Counted from the first letter of the stretch, positions 16,876 through 26,251 are shown. The stretch: 64,000 bases of DNA from Novosphingobium olei (GCF_012927405.1 NZ_JABBGM010000003.1:372001-436000), one strand, 5' to 3'. The notes: generated from the sequence alone by a model not told the origin. Program-made: numbers and translations.

Positions 16876-18678
16876 TCAACTGGCGAAGAACCGAAGCCCG
16901 TCAAAATCACCCCGCCCCAGCCAGTCATCCATCACCTGAAAGAACGCCGCCGCGCCCGCGCCATAACCGAAGCCCTGTGCCGCTTCCTGTGTAAGCTTGC
17001 CTTCAAGATTGTAGTAGCCCGGTGTGCACTGTTCGAAGAACGGAATCAGGTTCCCGGCCACGTCTCCGCAATGCGCGACCCAGGCATCCTCGGCCTGCTG
17101 CGTCACCTCGATCTGCGGCATTTCGATTTTTCGCGCATGGGCGACGATCGCCGCAATGGCCTTTGCACCTTCGGCAAGGCCATGGCAGAAATTGGCCGGA
17201 AGCGCAGCCTGCGCGGTCTGGTGCAGGAACAGGTTCGGAAAGCCGTGGACCTGCATCCCGTGGAACGTCGTAAAGCGGCGCGCCCACTTGGCCTGCAGGG
17301 ATTCCCCACCCCGTCCCACAATGTCGTACCCGGCTCGGCGAATATAGTCGGTGCCGACCTCGAACCCGGAAGCAAAAACAATACAGTCGACCGGGTATTC
17401 TTTCTCTCCCACGCGGAAGCTCGTTTCCCCGATAGCATCGACACCGCGCCCGTCTGTGTCGACGAGCGTCACATTCGTGCGGTTGAACGTCTCCAGGTAG
17501 CCGTCGTGAAACACCGGTCTCTTGCAGAACCGCCGATACCACGGCTTGAGCGCCTCGGCCGTCGCGGGATCACGCACAACAGCATCGATCCGGCCGCGGA
17601 TTTCGTTCATCTTCTCGGCATCCGCGATCTCGCCGGCCAGGATGATCTGTTCGAGCGCGTCCTCACCTGTGGCGCTCTGTGCGGCGGCGGCGATGCGGGT
17701 GAACAAGAAAGTCCAACCGTCCTGGATCAGATCCTCGCTGGCCATGCCGCCCGATGTCAGCGCGTTGAAATTGTTGATCAGTTCCTGCTGCCATCCGGGC
17801 TTGAGCGATGCCGCCCAGTCCCGATCTGTTGCCACTTCCTCGCGCACGTCGACGCCTGAGGGTGTGCGCTGCACCACGTAGAGATGCTCGGCGTGCTCAG
17901 CGAGATAAGGAGTGCACTGGATGCCGGTCGCGCCAGTGCCGATGATCGCCACGCGCTTGCCCTTGAGGCCTGTCAGCCCCCCATCGGGCGAGCCGCCGGT
18001 GTAGCTGTAATCCCAGCGGCTGGTATGGAACGTGTGCCCCTTGAACCCGGCGATGCCCGGAATCCCCGGCAACTTGGGCTTCGACATCGGACCGTTCGCC
18101 GTCACGAGATAGCGTGCCTCGATCGTATCCCCACGATCTGTCGATATGCTCCACAATCCGCTGTCCTCCTGCCAGCGCGCTTCTGTCACCGCGGTCTGGA
18201 ACAGCGCCTTGTCGCGCAGGGCCCAATGATCGACAATCCGTTCGGCATGGGCGAGGATTTCAGCGCCCGATGCATAATTGCGCGGCGGGAGGTACCCAGT
18301 TTCCTCCAGCAGCGGAAGGTAGACGTAGGACTTCATGTCGCAGGCCAGGCCGGGATAGCGGTTCCAGTACCAGGTGCCACCAAAGCTGCCCGCCTTGTCG
18401 ATCATCAGAACATCGTCAATGCCTGCGTCCTTGAGTTTTACTGAAGTTAGAATGCCCCCGAAACCCGCCCCAACGATAGCCACCTCGCAGCGCCGCACGA
18501 TGGGCGCACGTTCGATCCACGCGACATAGGGATCGTCGGTAAAGTAAGAAAACTCGCCGTCGGCCTCGATGAACTGCTTGATGCCATCGGTGCGCAATCG
18601 CTTGTCACGCTCCATTCGGTACTTGGCGCGGAGCGTTTCAAGGTCAACGGGCTGGGCGTTCAGGTTGGTCATTGGCAT
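16876..18678 (-). CDS. Flavin-containing monooxygenase of the Baeyer-Villiger type
   Basis: A 600-residue class B flavoprotein monooxygenase. The FAD motif VGAGFGG is at about residues 69-75, with GTWYWNRYPG at 101-110. The Baeyer-Villiger fingerprint FxGxxxHxxxWD (FKGHTFHTSRWD) is at 212-223, and the NADPH motif IGTGATGIQ at 246-254. Family enzymes insert oxygen next to a ketone to give an ester or lactone. The 50-residue N-terminal extension before the FAD domain is typical of the larger cyclododecanone/steroid-type members. It lies downstream of P450 (94-base gap) and SDR genes, a sensible order for hydroxylation, oxidation to a ketone and ring cleavage. The substrate is not determined by sequence. 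Confidence 0.92.
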   Translation of the reverse strand: MPMTNLNAQPVDLETLRAKYRMERDKRLRTDGIKQFIEADGEFSYFTDDPYVAWIERAPIVRRCEVAIVGAGFGGILTSVKLKDAGIDDVLMIDKAGSFGGTWYWNRYPGLACDMKSYVYLPLLEETGYLPPRNYASGAEILAHAERIVDHWALRDKALFQTAVTEARWQEDSGLWSISTDRGDTIEARYLVTANGPMSKPKLPGIPGIAGFKGHTFHTSRWDYSYTGGSPDGGLTGLKGKRVAIIGTGATGIQCTPYLAEHAEHLYVVQRTPSGVDVREEVATDRDWAASLKPGWQQELINNFNALTSGGMASEDLIQDGWTFLFTRIAAAAQSATGEDALEQIILAGEIADAEKMNEIRGRIDAVVRDPATAEALKPWYRRFCKRPVFHDGYLETFNRTNVTLVDTDGRGVDAIGETSFRVGEKEYPVDCIVFASGFEVGTDYIRRAGYDIVGRGGESLQAKWARRFTTFHGMQVHGFPNLFLHQTAQAALPANFCHGLAEGAKAIAAIVAHARKIEMPQIEVTQQAEDAWVAHCGDVAGNLIPFFEQCTPGYYNLEGKLTQEAAQGFGYGAGAAAFFQVMDDWLGRGDFDGLRFFAS

Positions 18679-18772
18679 GTGTCTGATCCTTGCCTCGAAC
18701 GGCCTGCACCGGCCGATCGTGGAGGGAGTGCATCAGGAAAGATTCGGCAAATTCCGGGGCAATCGAAGACGA

Positions 18773-20002
18773 TCAGGCCGGCTTGACCCAGAATTCGTCG
18801 AGACCACGAAAACCGGGGTTGCTGCTGAACACGGGCGTATGCGCGGCGTCGGCGACCAGGCCGGGCAGCCGCTCGATCATTGCCTTCAGCAACTCCTGCG
18901 CCTCCAGTCGGGCCAGCGGCGCGCCAAGGCAGATATGGCGCCCACCGCCGAAGGAAAAATGCTTTACGGCCTTGCGCGCGATGTCGAACTTTTCAGGATC
19001 GACGTTAAGCGCAGGATCGTGGTTCAGCGCGGTCAGCATGATCGAGATGTTCGCGCCCTTCGGAATGGCGACGCCGCCAACTTCCATGTCTTCGGGAGCG
19101 ATACGGTCGGTCGAAAAGATCGGCGGCTCATAGCGGATCGCTTCATCGACCGCGCTCGGGATCAGAGCGGGATCGGCACATAACCTTGCCCAGTTTTCTG
19201 CGTCTTTCAGAATTTGGCAGAGCATCGTGCCGAGAAGGTCGGTTGTGGTCTGGTTGCCGGCGATCAGCAGCAGCTGGGAATGCTCGATGATTTCCGCGTC
19301 TTCCAAGCGCTGCCCGTCATGCTCGGACGTCATCAAGGCGGTGATCAGATCGTCGCCCGTCATTCCCGCAGCCCGGCGTGCTGCGATTTCGGCGGCGAAC
19401 AAGTGGTACAGGCTAACAGCCGCTTCCGCTCCGGCCGCCTTGACTTCGGCTGGCGCAAGAGGATTGAGGCTCGCCGCGACCATCTGGTCCGACCAAACCT
19501 TGAAATCGTCGTGGTGGCTGGGATCGACACCCAGGATCTCGGCGATGGTGATCGTCGGCAGCGGCCGCGCGATGGCCTCGATGAAGTCGAAGCTGCCGCC
19601 TGCCACGGGATCGAGTAGGCGGCGGCACAGCGCAGCGACACGCGGACGCGCCCGCTCGATGCGCTCGGCATTGAATGCGCGGGCGACAAGACCGCGCGCC
19701 CGCTTGTGCAACGGATCGTCCATGAACAGCAGCGGCGGCGCCTTGGACAGATCCTCGCCCCGCATCCGCCGGGTCGACGTTTCGGCAGTCATCCGCGGAT
19801 CGGTCGGCAAGCTGCGGTCAGCCAGGACCTTGCGCCCGACTTCAGCCGAAAGCACAACATAATCGCGCAACTGACCATCAGGATAGACCGGACAGCGATT
19901 GCGCGCGCCGTTGAGAACGGCTTGCGGGTTTTCCCTGAAGACGGGAGAAAGCGAAGTCAGTTCGACGCCCCGCGGAAGGTCATCCTGGACAAGAGTGGTC
20001 AT
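18773..20002 (-). CDS. Cytochrome P450 (bacterial class I)
   Basis: A 409-residue soluble P450 with no membrane anchor. The ExxR motif is at 287-290 (EAIR), followed by YEPP. The heme segment FGGGRHICLG is at 351-360, with Cys358 as iron ligand. The I-helix reads LLLIAGNQTTTDLLG: A248-G249-N250-Gln251-T252-T253, so the acidic residue normally found before the conserved threonine is Gln. Class I enzymes need ferredoxin and a reductase, neither of which is encoded nearby. It lies 27 bases downstream of the SDR and upstream of the monooxygenase, in one operon. It probably hydroxylates a terpenoid, steroid-like or other alicyclic compound; this is inference from context. Confidence 0.94.
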   Translation of the reverse strand: MTTLVQDDLPRGVELTSLSPVFRENPQAVLNGARNRCPVYPDGQLRDYVVLSAEVGRKVLADRSLPTDPRMTAETSTRRMRGEDLSKAPPLLFMDDPLHKRARGLVARAFNAERIERARPRVAALCRRLLDPVAGGSFDFIEAIARPLPTITIAEILGVDPSHHDDFKVWSDQMVAASLNPLAPAEVKAAGAEAAVSLYHLFAAEIAARRAAGMTGDDLITALMTSEHDGQRLEDAEIIEHSQLLLIAGNQTTTDLLGTMLCQILKDAENWARLCADPALIPSAVDEAIRYEPPIFSTDRIAPEDMEVGGVAIPKGANISIMLTALNHDPALNVDPEKFDIARKAVKHFSFGGGRHICLGAPLARLEAQELLKAMIERLPGLVADAAHTPVFSSNPGFRGLDEFWVKPA

Positions 20003-20029
20003 CGGTTGTTCCTTGGAAATCGGCTGAAG

Positions 20030-20911
20030 TTAAGTGAGCGGCTGAAGGTTCAGCATCTGCTTGGCAAATTGCAGAAGACCCACATCGCTAGCTGGTTCGC
20101 CCGCTATGGCGGCTTCGATCTGCCGATGCCGGGTCTCGATCTCTTCGCGGTATTCAGGGTGCGTGATCACATAAAAGCGCCGTTCCGCCAAAGCGGCAAA
20201 GGCCTGATCGGCAACGGCATCCGACGCAATTCCGTTGCTAACAAACGAGCGGGTAAAGGCGCGCTCCTCCTCTGCTGCGGCAGTGATCGCGCTGCGCTCG
20301 ACTTCGGCAGGCAGGTTGCGGTCAGCCTCGGTAATGTTCGTTGCAACACTGCCTGGACACAACACGCTGACATGAATGCCGTGGGGGCGCAGTTCGTGGG
20401 CGAGCGTCTCTGACACGGCAAGCACGGCATGCTTGGTTGCCGAATAGACTGCCGAAGTGCCTGGCGATGTGATCAGACCGGTGATCGAAGCGGTATTGAT
20501 CACATAACCCTGCTGCCCGCTATCGATCATGGCGGGCACGAACAAGCTAATGCCGTACCCTGTGCCAAGCACGTTCACCGAGACCATCCAGCGCCAGTCC
20601 TCGGGCGTCGCGCCACTGGCCGGTGCCTTCCACGCCACACCCGCGTTGTTAACCAGCAGATGGGGGGCACCATGTTCCGACAGAACCGAATTGGCTACCT
20701 CGCGATACTGGTCCAGATTGCCCACATCAAGGATGTATGTGAACACTTTGACACCCTCACCCCGAAGCAATTGCGCTGCCGATAGCAGGGCGCCCTGCTC
20801 GATATCCGCCAGCAGGATTGTCATCCCCTCTGCCGCGCAACGCTTGGCTAAAGCGAGGCCGATACCGCTGGCTCCACCGGTGATAAAGGCTGCCTTTCCA
20901 CGAAGATCCAT
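20030..20911 (-). CDS. Short-chain dehydrogenase/reductase
   Basis: A classical SDR of 293 residues. The cofactor motif TGGASGIG is at about residues 10-17, NNAG near residue 87, the catalytic Ser in 'NTASITG', and YSATK (Tyr and Lys) about 13 residues further on, followed by the 'CPGSVATNI' segment. I chose the ATG at 20911, with GGAGGGGAAGGG upstream; an in-frame ATG at 20944 would add 11 residues. It is the first gene of the SDR-P450-monooxygenase-TetR operon, and the palindrome at 20965-20980 lies just upstream. The likely role is oxidation of an alcohol made by the P450 to the ketone used by the monooxygenase, which is inference. Confidence 0.92.
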   Translation of the reverse strand: MDLRGKAAFITGGASGIGLALAKRCAAEGMTILLADIEQGALLSAAQLLRGEGVKVFTYILDVGNLDQYREVANSVLSEHGAPHLLVNNAGVAWKAPASGATPEDWRWMVSVNVLGTGYGISLFVPAMIDSGQQGYVINTASITGLITSPGTSAVYSATKHAVLAVSETLAHELRPHGIHVSVLCPGSVATNITEADRNLPAEVERSAITAAAEEERAFTRSFVSNGIASDAVADQAFAALAERRFYVITHPEYREEIETRHRQIEAAIAGEPASDVGLLQFAKQMLNLQPLT

Positions 20912-20964
20912 GAATTGCCCTTCCCCTCCAAGATCGGAGCTCATATGGATTCCAATCCATCAAG

Positions 20965-20980
20965 TAGTCTGCTTAGACTA
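20965..20980. promoter_or_regulatory. TAGTCT-N4-AGACTA palindrome, copy 1 (SDR operon)
   Basis: TAGTCT-GCTT-AGACTA lies 54 bases upstream of the chosen SDR start. The same palindrome occurs at three more places in the cluster (23347, 26035, 26252), which marks a shared regulator. Confidence 0.65.
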
Positions 20981-21052
20981 TTTTTAGAGTGAGCGCTATC
21001 GTGATTTTCGACAGCCACACAAAAATGTTCGCCGGCGTGGGCGGAAGCTGCC

Positions 21053-22309
21053 TCAGCCGCCTTGGGGCGGCGTGTAATAGAGTGCACGGCTGCCGAAATC
21101 CTTGCGTACCCGCGCAATCTCGTTGCGAGCGATCATCCTGAGATGCACTTCGTCAGGGCCATCGACAAAGCGCAGCGCACGCGCCCAGCCGAGAAAGCCT
21201 GCCAGCGGCGTGTCATTGGTCAGGCCCATCGCCCCGAAAACCTGCACCGCGCGGTCGATCACGCGCGTCTGCAATTGCGCGGCCACGACCTTGATCGCCG
21301 ACACGTCGATCTTGGCAGCCTTGTTGCCCTCCCGATCGAGCACAGCTGCAGCGCGCAGCACGAACAGGCGGGCCTGATCGATTTCGATTCTCGACAGCGC
21401 GATCCAGTCCTGGATATTCGCATAGTCCGAAAGGTTGCGGCCAAAAGCCCTGCGCTCCAGCGCCCGCTCGCACATCAGGTCGAGCGCCAATTCGCATTGC
21501 CCGATGGTCCGCATGCAATGGTGTATGCGGCCCGGACCTAGCCGCGCCTGCGCCAGCGCAAAACCAGCGCCTTCGGCACCCAGCAGGTTTGTCACCGGCA
21601 CCCTGACGTCGCGGTACAGCATCTCGCAGTGCCCTTCGACCGCGAGATGGTTCAGCACCGGCACGTTCCTGACGATGGTCAGTCCCTGCGTGTCCATCGG
21701 CACGATTACCATCGAATGGCGCTCGTGCGCCGATGCGCCGTCGGCATCGTTGGTGATGCCCATCACGATCGAGAACCTGCAATTGGGGTGAAGCGCGCCG
21801 GTGGTGAACCACTTGCGGCCATTGATCACGTATTCGTTACCTTCGCGGCGAATGCGCGTCTGCAGGTTGGTCGCGTCTGCCGAAGCGACATCCGGCTCTG
21901 TCATGGCGAAGCAGGAACGTATTGAGCCAGCAAGCAGCGGGTCGAGCCAGCGTGCGCGCTGTTCGGGCGTTGCGAAAAGATGCAGCAGTTCCATGTTGCC
22001 GGTATCGGGCGCACTGCAATTGAACACCTCTGCTGACCACGGCATGCGGCCAATCATCTCGCCCAGCGGCGCGAATTCAAGGTTGGAGAGCCGCGTGCCC
22101 GGCTCGTCGTCCCGCAACGCGGGCAGGAACAGGTTCCACAGACCCTCAGCCCTCGCCAAGTCTTTCAGCGGCTCCATGATCTCTGTGGGGTAACGCCCGG
22201 CCTCGGTCGCATGTGCCCAGGCGCGATTGTGCGGAAGGACGTACGTGTCGAGAAAATCGCGCATGCGGGTGCGGAGTGCGCCGACGCGCTGTGAATATGC
22301 AAAGTCCAT
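21053..22309 (-). CDS. Acyl-CoA dehydrogenase (ACAD10/11-type)
   Basis: A 418-residue FAD-dependent acyl-CoA dehydrogenase. The N-terminal helical domain carries 'FNCSAPDTGNMELLHLFATPEQRARWLDPLL', and the flavin-contact segment reads 'SCFAMTEPDVASADATNLQTRI' (the normal family motif TEP-ASSD). The C-terminal part has 'VFGAMGLTNDTPLAGFLGWARALRFVDGPDEVHLRMIARNEI'. These are the patterns of the ACAD10/11 branch, in which an APH-type kinase domain is fused to or encoded beside the dehydrogenase. Here the kinase gene is immediately upstream (24-base gap). By analogy with the Pseudomonas LvaA/LvaC pair it may process 4-phospho-acyl-CoA intermediates rather than carry out simple beta-oxidation. Confidence 0.92.
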   Translation of the reverse strand: MDFAYSQRVGALRTRMRDFLDTYVLPHNRAWAHATEAGRYPTEIMEPLKDLARAEGLWNLFLPALRDDEPGTRLSNLEFAPLGEMIGRMPWSAEVFNCSAPDTGNMELLHLFATPEQRARWLDPLLAGSIRSCFAMTEPDVASADATNLQTRIRREGNEYVINGRKWFTTGALHPNCRFSIVMGITNDADGASAHERHSMVIVPMDTQGLTIVRNVPVLNHLAVEGHCEMLYRDVRVPVTNLLGAEGAGFALAQARLGPGRIHHCMRTIGQCELALDLMCERALERRAFGRNLSDYANIQDWIALSRIEIDQARLFVLRAAAVLDREGNKAAKIDVSAIKVVAAQLQTRVIDRAVQVFGAMGLTNDTPLAGFLGWARALRFVDGPDEVHLRMIARNEIARVRKDFGSRALYYTPPQGG

Positions 22310-22333
22310 GATCTATCCTTGAAAAATTTTCGG

Positions 22334-23341
22334 TCAGGTGACCTGTTCCACGGCCAGCCGCGCGAACCGCCCGGCGAGACAGCCCACGTCCGACGCATTT
22401 TCTGCAGTCGCCGTGCCTTGGCGCGCACGCGCTGCAATGCCTTCAAAGATCACTGCAAGCCGGAACAGAGAAAAGGCGCTGTGGAAGGGCTCTACCGCAA
22501 AATCGTGGGTCGCCCGCTCATGATAGCGGGCAAGATATTCGGCCTCGGACGGGATACCCAGGGACTTGGGATCGAGATCCGCCATGCCCATGTACTCGGC
22601 GGCCCCCAGTTTCCAGCCCAGCGCGCTGTAAGCGACGTCAGCGGCAGGATGGCCCAGTGTGGACAGCTCCCAATCCAGCACTCCGACCACCGTAGCTTCC
22701 GTCGGGTGGAACATCAGGTTGCCGATGCGGAAATCGCCGTGAGCTATCGTCGTGATATCACCGGGCGGCACGTTGCGCGGCAGCCAGTCGATTAAGAAGT
22801 CGATGTCCGAAGATGGCTCTGCACCGGCAAGCCCCCATTGCTTTGTCCAGCGGCGCACCTGGCGGTCGAAAAAATCACCGGGACGCCCGAAGTCGGCCAG
22901 TCCAAGCCGCTCCCAATCGACCGCATGCAGCGAGGCAAGTGTATCGGCCATCGCCAGGTACATCGCACCGCGATCTTGGCGGCTGACACCCGGCAGCGCA
23001 GGATCGTTGAACACGCGCCCCTCAATGCGGTCCATCAGGTAGAAGGGCGTGCCGATCACCGCCGGATCACTGCAATAGTGAATCATCTTCGGCACCGCGA
23101 TGCCGCTCTGCGCCAGCGCGCTCATGATGCGATATTCCCGATCAATCGCGTGCGCAGACGGCATTGCGGCATCCGGCTGCTTGCGCAGCACCATGCGCAC
23201 ATCGCCCCGAGTCAGGAAAAAGGTCGGATTGGACTGACCGCCGGCAATCGGCTCGATCGAAAGCGCTTGCCCTCCCACACCTAGCACCGAGTCGAGATAG
23301 GCCCCCAACGCAACCTTCACGCGTTCCATCGCAAATTCCAT
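22334..23341 (-). CDS. APH-family phosphotransferase, probable acyl-CoA kinase partner
   Basis: A 335-residue protein of the aminoglycoside-phosphotransferase/choline-kinase fold. An N-terminal lobe contains 'GGQSNPTFFLTRGDVRMVLRKQP', with the ATP-binding lysine in VLRK. The catalytic loop is 'IAHGDFRIGNLMFHP', followed by the metal-binding 'VGVLDWELSTLGHPAADVAY'. This is the signature of the kinase half of ACAD10/ACAD11 and of LvaA, which phosphorylate the 4-hydroxyl of 4-hydroxyacyl-CoA. It is not expected to act on antibiotics. It is the first gene of a two-gene operon with the acyl-CoA dehydrogenase. A degenerate copy of the cluster palindrome lies only five bases upstream of its start. 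Confidence 0.9.
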   Translation of the reverse strand: MEFAMERVKVALGAYLDSVLGVGGQALSIEPIAGGQSNPTFFLTRGDVRMVLRKQPDAAMPSAHAIDREYRIMSALAQSGIAVPKMIHYCSDPAVIGTPFYLMDRIEGRVFNDPALPGVSRQDRGAMYLAMADTLASLHAVDWERLGLADFGRPGDFFDRQVRRWTKQWGLAGAEPSSDIDFLIDWLPRNVPPGDITTIAHGDFRIGNLMFHPTEATVVGVLDWELSTLGHPAADVAYSALGWKLGAAEYMGMADLDPKSLGIPSEAEYLARYHERATHDFAVEPFHSAFSLFRLAVIFEGIAARARQGTATAENASDVGCLAGRFARLAVEQVT

Positions 23342-23346
23342 CTAAC

Positions 23347-23362
23347 TAGTCTACTTATCCTA
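23347..23362. promoter_or_regulatory. TAGTCTA-CT-TATCCTA, copy 2 of the cluster palindrome (degenerate right arm)
   Basis: The left arm matches fully and the right arm differs at two bases. It lies in the 233-base divergent region between the APH kinase and the TonB receptor, immediately in front of the kinase start. Confidence 0.45.
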
Positions 23363-23574
23363 CATTTATTGAAAATTCGGGAATTATTTGCAACATAAAA
23401 CGGCTTTAACCCGACCTTCTATCAAGATTGCGCAAAAAAAGTGATCAGCATAAACTACTTTTCTCCGCTGTGAGAAATGTGTAGCGAGGCTTGGGGAACG
23501 GGGAGCCAACGCGGTTGGCGCCGTGGCTACACGCTCGCACACCATCGAAATGGAAGAGACCCAGAGGAGGGGAA

Positions 23575-25962
23575 ATGTTCAGATCAGCCTTGGCCAGGAC
23601 TGCGTCCTTGGCCGCCACCAGCTTTCTCGCACTAGCCATCACGTCGGTTGCCCATGCACAGTCGGCCCCTGCACAATCGGGATCTCCGGAGCAGCCCGGA
23701 ACAGCACTAGAAGCCCCGTCAAGCGAGATCATCGTAACCGCGCAGAAGCGCAGCGAACGGGTCAACGATGTCGGCATGTCGATTCAGGCGCTGAGCAATG
23801 TCGCGCTGAGCAATGCCGGGATTGCCGCGCCGCAGGACCTGGTCAAGATCGTTCCTGGCTTCAACAGCAACCCTACGCCGTATGGCTCCAACGTCTTCAC
23901 GCTGCGCGGTATCGGTTATCAGGAGACGACGCTCTCTGCCGCACCGACCGTCACGGTCTATTCCGATGAAGTGCCGATTCCGTTCAGCCCCGAAACCGCC
24001 GGGGTGGCGCTCGACCTTCAGCGCGTCGAAGTGCTGAAGGGGCCGCAGGGCACTCTATATGGCCAGAATTCCACAGGTGGCCTGATCAACTTCATCGCCG
24101 CCCGCCCCACCGACAACTTCAGCGCCGGCGGCGAAGTCAGCTACGGCCGCTTTGACGCTGTAGACATCAACGGCTTCGTGTCTGGCCCGCTTAGCAGCAC
24201 GCTCAAGGGCCGCTTAGCCTTTTCGGCAAGCCAAGGCGGCGCATGGCAGAAGAGCTACACGACTAACGCCAAGCTGGGCGAGCGCGATCTGCTGAATGGC
24301 CGCGTCCTGCTCGACTGGGATCCCGCCAGCAACTTCCACGCCAGCCTGAATGTCAGCGCGTGGCGCGATCATGGCGAGACCCCCGCCCCGCAGTTCTTCG
24401 GGATCCAGGTGCTCACACCCGGTGCCGAGCTGCTGATGCCGCCAGGCCTGCTGGCCTACCCGGTCGCCCCGAAAAACAACCGCGCTGCTGATTGGGACGC
24501 GGGCGTTGACTATCATCGCCGAAACTCGTTGCTCTTCAGCTCGCTCAAGCTGAAATACGACCTCGACGAGGATGTCAGCCTGACATCGATGACCTCATAC
24601 CAGCGCTTCAAGCGCAATCAGCCCGTGGAAGGCGATGGCACCGCGTTTCAGGACTACTCCACGATCCAGGCGGGCGACGTTAAGACCTGGTATCAGGAGC
24701 TACGCGTCGATGGCAGCTTTGGCGGCAAGGGAAACTGGCTGATCGGCGGCAACTACGAACACGATACCGTTTTCGATCAGTTCCGCATTCTCAATCGCGA
24801 CGGGTCATTCAGCCACGTCCTGCTGTCGCTGTCGCCGCTTACGATCCTCAACCTACCCGGCAACTACGAACAGACTGATCAGAAGATCAAAACGGTGGCG
24901 GCCTTCGCCAACGTCGAATACCCGTTGACCGACACGTTAAAGCTGCAGGGCGCCGCCCGCTATACCCAAACCACCCGCGATTTCTTCGGTCAGGCCTACG
25001 ATGGTGTAAACGGCAACACGGCGTTCTTCTTCACCCTGTTGCAGGCGCAGCTGCGCGCCGCTTACGGCATTTTCACGCCCAGCGGACAGATGCCTGGTTT
25101 GAACGATTGCCTTTCGCTGGGCGCCGCGCCGACTTTCTTGATGGGGTGCCGCAAGGACCGGCTCAAGCAAGACAATGTCAGCTGGCGCGTCGGCCTTAAC
25201 TGGAAGGTCGATGCCAACACCCTGATCTATGCCAACGTCAGCCAAGGCTACAAGGCAGGCAGCTTCCCCACCATCATCGCCTCAACTCAGGCCGAGATGG
25301 ACCCGGTGACGCAGGAACGGGTGCGCGCCTACGAAGTCGGCCTCAAGAGCTCGCTGTTCGACCGGACGCTCGATATCACCGCTGCCGGTTTCTACTACGA
25401 TTACCGCAACAAGCAGACCATCGGCCGCTATGCAGATATTGCTTTCGGTACCCTGCTCAAGCTGCTCAATGTTCCGAGATCGCGTGTTGCAGGCTTCGAG
25501 GTGGCCGCATCTTGGCGGCCGGTTGCAGGACTGACGATCAATCCCGTCCTGTCCTACACCGACACCAAGGTTCGCGGCCAGTTCCTGAACTTCGATTATG
25601 TCGGCGCACCGGCTGATTTCGGCGGCCGCGCCTTTCCGCTGGTGCCCAAGCTGCAGACCTCGGTGGATGCCCAGTACCGCTGGGCTCTGGCCGAAAATCT
25701 CAACGCATTCGTCGGGGGCAACCTGACCACGCAGAGCGGTACCTACACCAGCTTCGTGCCCAATGCGAACGAGAGGGTTCCGGCCTACCAATTGGTCGAT
25801 TTGCGTGTAGGCGTCGAAGCCGGAAACTGGCGTTTCAGTATCTGGGGCCGCAACGTGACCGACAAATGGTACTGGACGTCCGCCACGCGCATCAACGATG
25901 CCCTGGTCCGCCAGACCGGGATGCCGCGCACCTTCGGCGCAACGATCGGCTTCCATTACTGA
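23575..25962 (+). CDS. TonB-dependent receptor of the catabolic cluster
   Basis: A 795-residue receptor started at the ATG at 23575, which has GAGGAGGGG just upstream and opens a clean signal peptide (residues 1-28, ending in AHAQ). The TonB-box-like IIVTAQKR is at about residues 48-55. The plug has 'TLRGIGYQETTLSAAPTVTVYSDEVPIPF' and 'LKGPQGTLYGQNSTGGLINFIAARP', which is the sphingomonad FyuA/CirA-type plug common in receptors for plant-derived or xenobiotic carbon sources. The barrel ends in TIGFHY. It is divergent from the APH/ACAD operon and probably imports the substrate or a complex of it. No STN domain is present. Confidence 0.93.
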   Translation: MFRSALARTASLAATSFLALAITSVAHAQSAPAQSGSPEQPGTALEAPSSEIIVTAQKRSERVNDVGMSIQALSNVALSNAGIAAPQDLVKIVPGFNSNPTPYGSNVFTLRGIGYQETTLSAAPTVTVYSDEVPIPFSPETAGVALDLQRVEVLKGPQGTLYGQNSTGGLINFIAARPTDNFSAGGEVSYGRFDAVDINGFVSGPLSSTLKGRLAFSASQGGAWQKSYTTNAKLGERDLLNGRVLLDWDPASNFHASLNVSAWRDHGETPAPQFFGIQVLTPGAELLMPPGLLAYPVAPKNNRAADWDAGVDYHRRNSLLFSSLKLKYDLDEDVSLTSMTSYQRFKRNQPVEGDGTAFQDYSTIQAGDVKTWYQELRVDGSFGGKGNWLIGGNYEHDTVFDQFRILNRDGSFSHVLLSLSPLTILNLPGNYEQTDQKIKTVAAFANVEYPLTDTLKLQGAARYTQTTRDFFGQAYDGVNGNTAFFFTLLQAQLRAAYGIFTPSGQMPGLNDCLSLGAAPTFLMGCRKDRLKQDNVSWRVGLNWKVDANTLIYANVSQGYKAGSFPTIIASTQAEMDPVTQERVRAYEVGLKSSLFDRTLDITAAGFYYDYRNKQTIGRYADIAFGTLLKLLNVPRSRVAGFEVAASWRPVAGLTINPVLSYTDTKVRGQFLNFDYVGAPADFGGRAFPLVPKLQTSVDAQYRWALAENLNAFVGGNLTTQSGTYTSFVPNANERVPAYQLVDLRVGVEAGNWRFSIWGRNVTDKWYWTSATRINDALVRQTGMPRTFGATIGFHY

Positions 25963-25975
25963 ACTCTGCGCGAAG

Positions 25976-26007
25976 GGGCCGGACGTCGCCTTCTCGACAT
26001 CCGGCCC
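25976..26007 (+). terminator. Hairpin after the TonB receptor gene
   Basis: An imperfect stem GGGCCGGA-c-GTCG / CGAC-a-TCCGGCCC with a six-base loop starts 14 bases after the stop. No strong T-run follows, so termination may be partial. Confidence 0.6.
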
Positions 26008-26034
26008 ACGTCTTAACAATGGTCGCATTACTTT

Positions 26035-26052
26035 ATAGTCTATGTAGACTAT
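26035..26052. promoter_or_regulatory. ATAGTCTA-TG-TAGACTAT, copy 3 of the cluster palindrome (best match)
   Basis: A perfect inverted repeat with eight-base arms lies 363 bases upstream of the first AttH-like gene. It is the most symmetrical of the four copies and a good reference for the consensus. Confidence 0.65.
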
Positions 26053-26251
26053 TAGGTGCGCGACATTGGCGTCGCGATTGAGGATCTCCAATCTTCGCCC
26101 TCCCCAATCGGTGATCCAACCCCCATTTACGACATGCTGCAGAACCATACTAAACTAGGTATTTCCGGAGATCCGCCAATCGAGCGAGCTGAGAACGATG
26201 CGAGACACCTTCCACAATCAGCAGCGCGACACCGCCGCATTAAAATATTTT

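Noticed and set aside
22334..23341. Antibiotic-resistance aminoglycoside phosphotransferase
   Set aside because: It shares only the fold; the pairing with an acyl-CoA dehydrogenase and the LDWELSTLGHP segment place it with the ACAD10/11 kinases.
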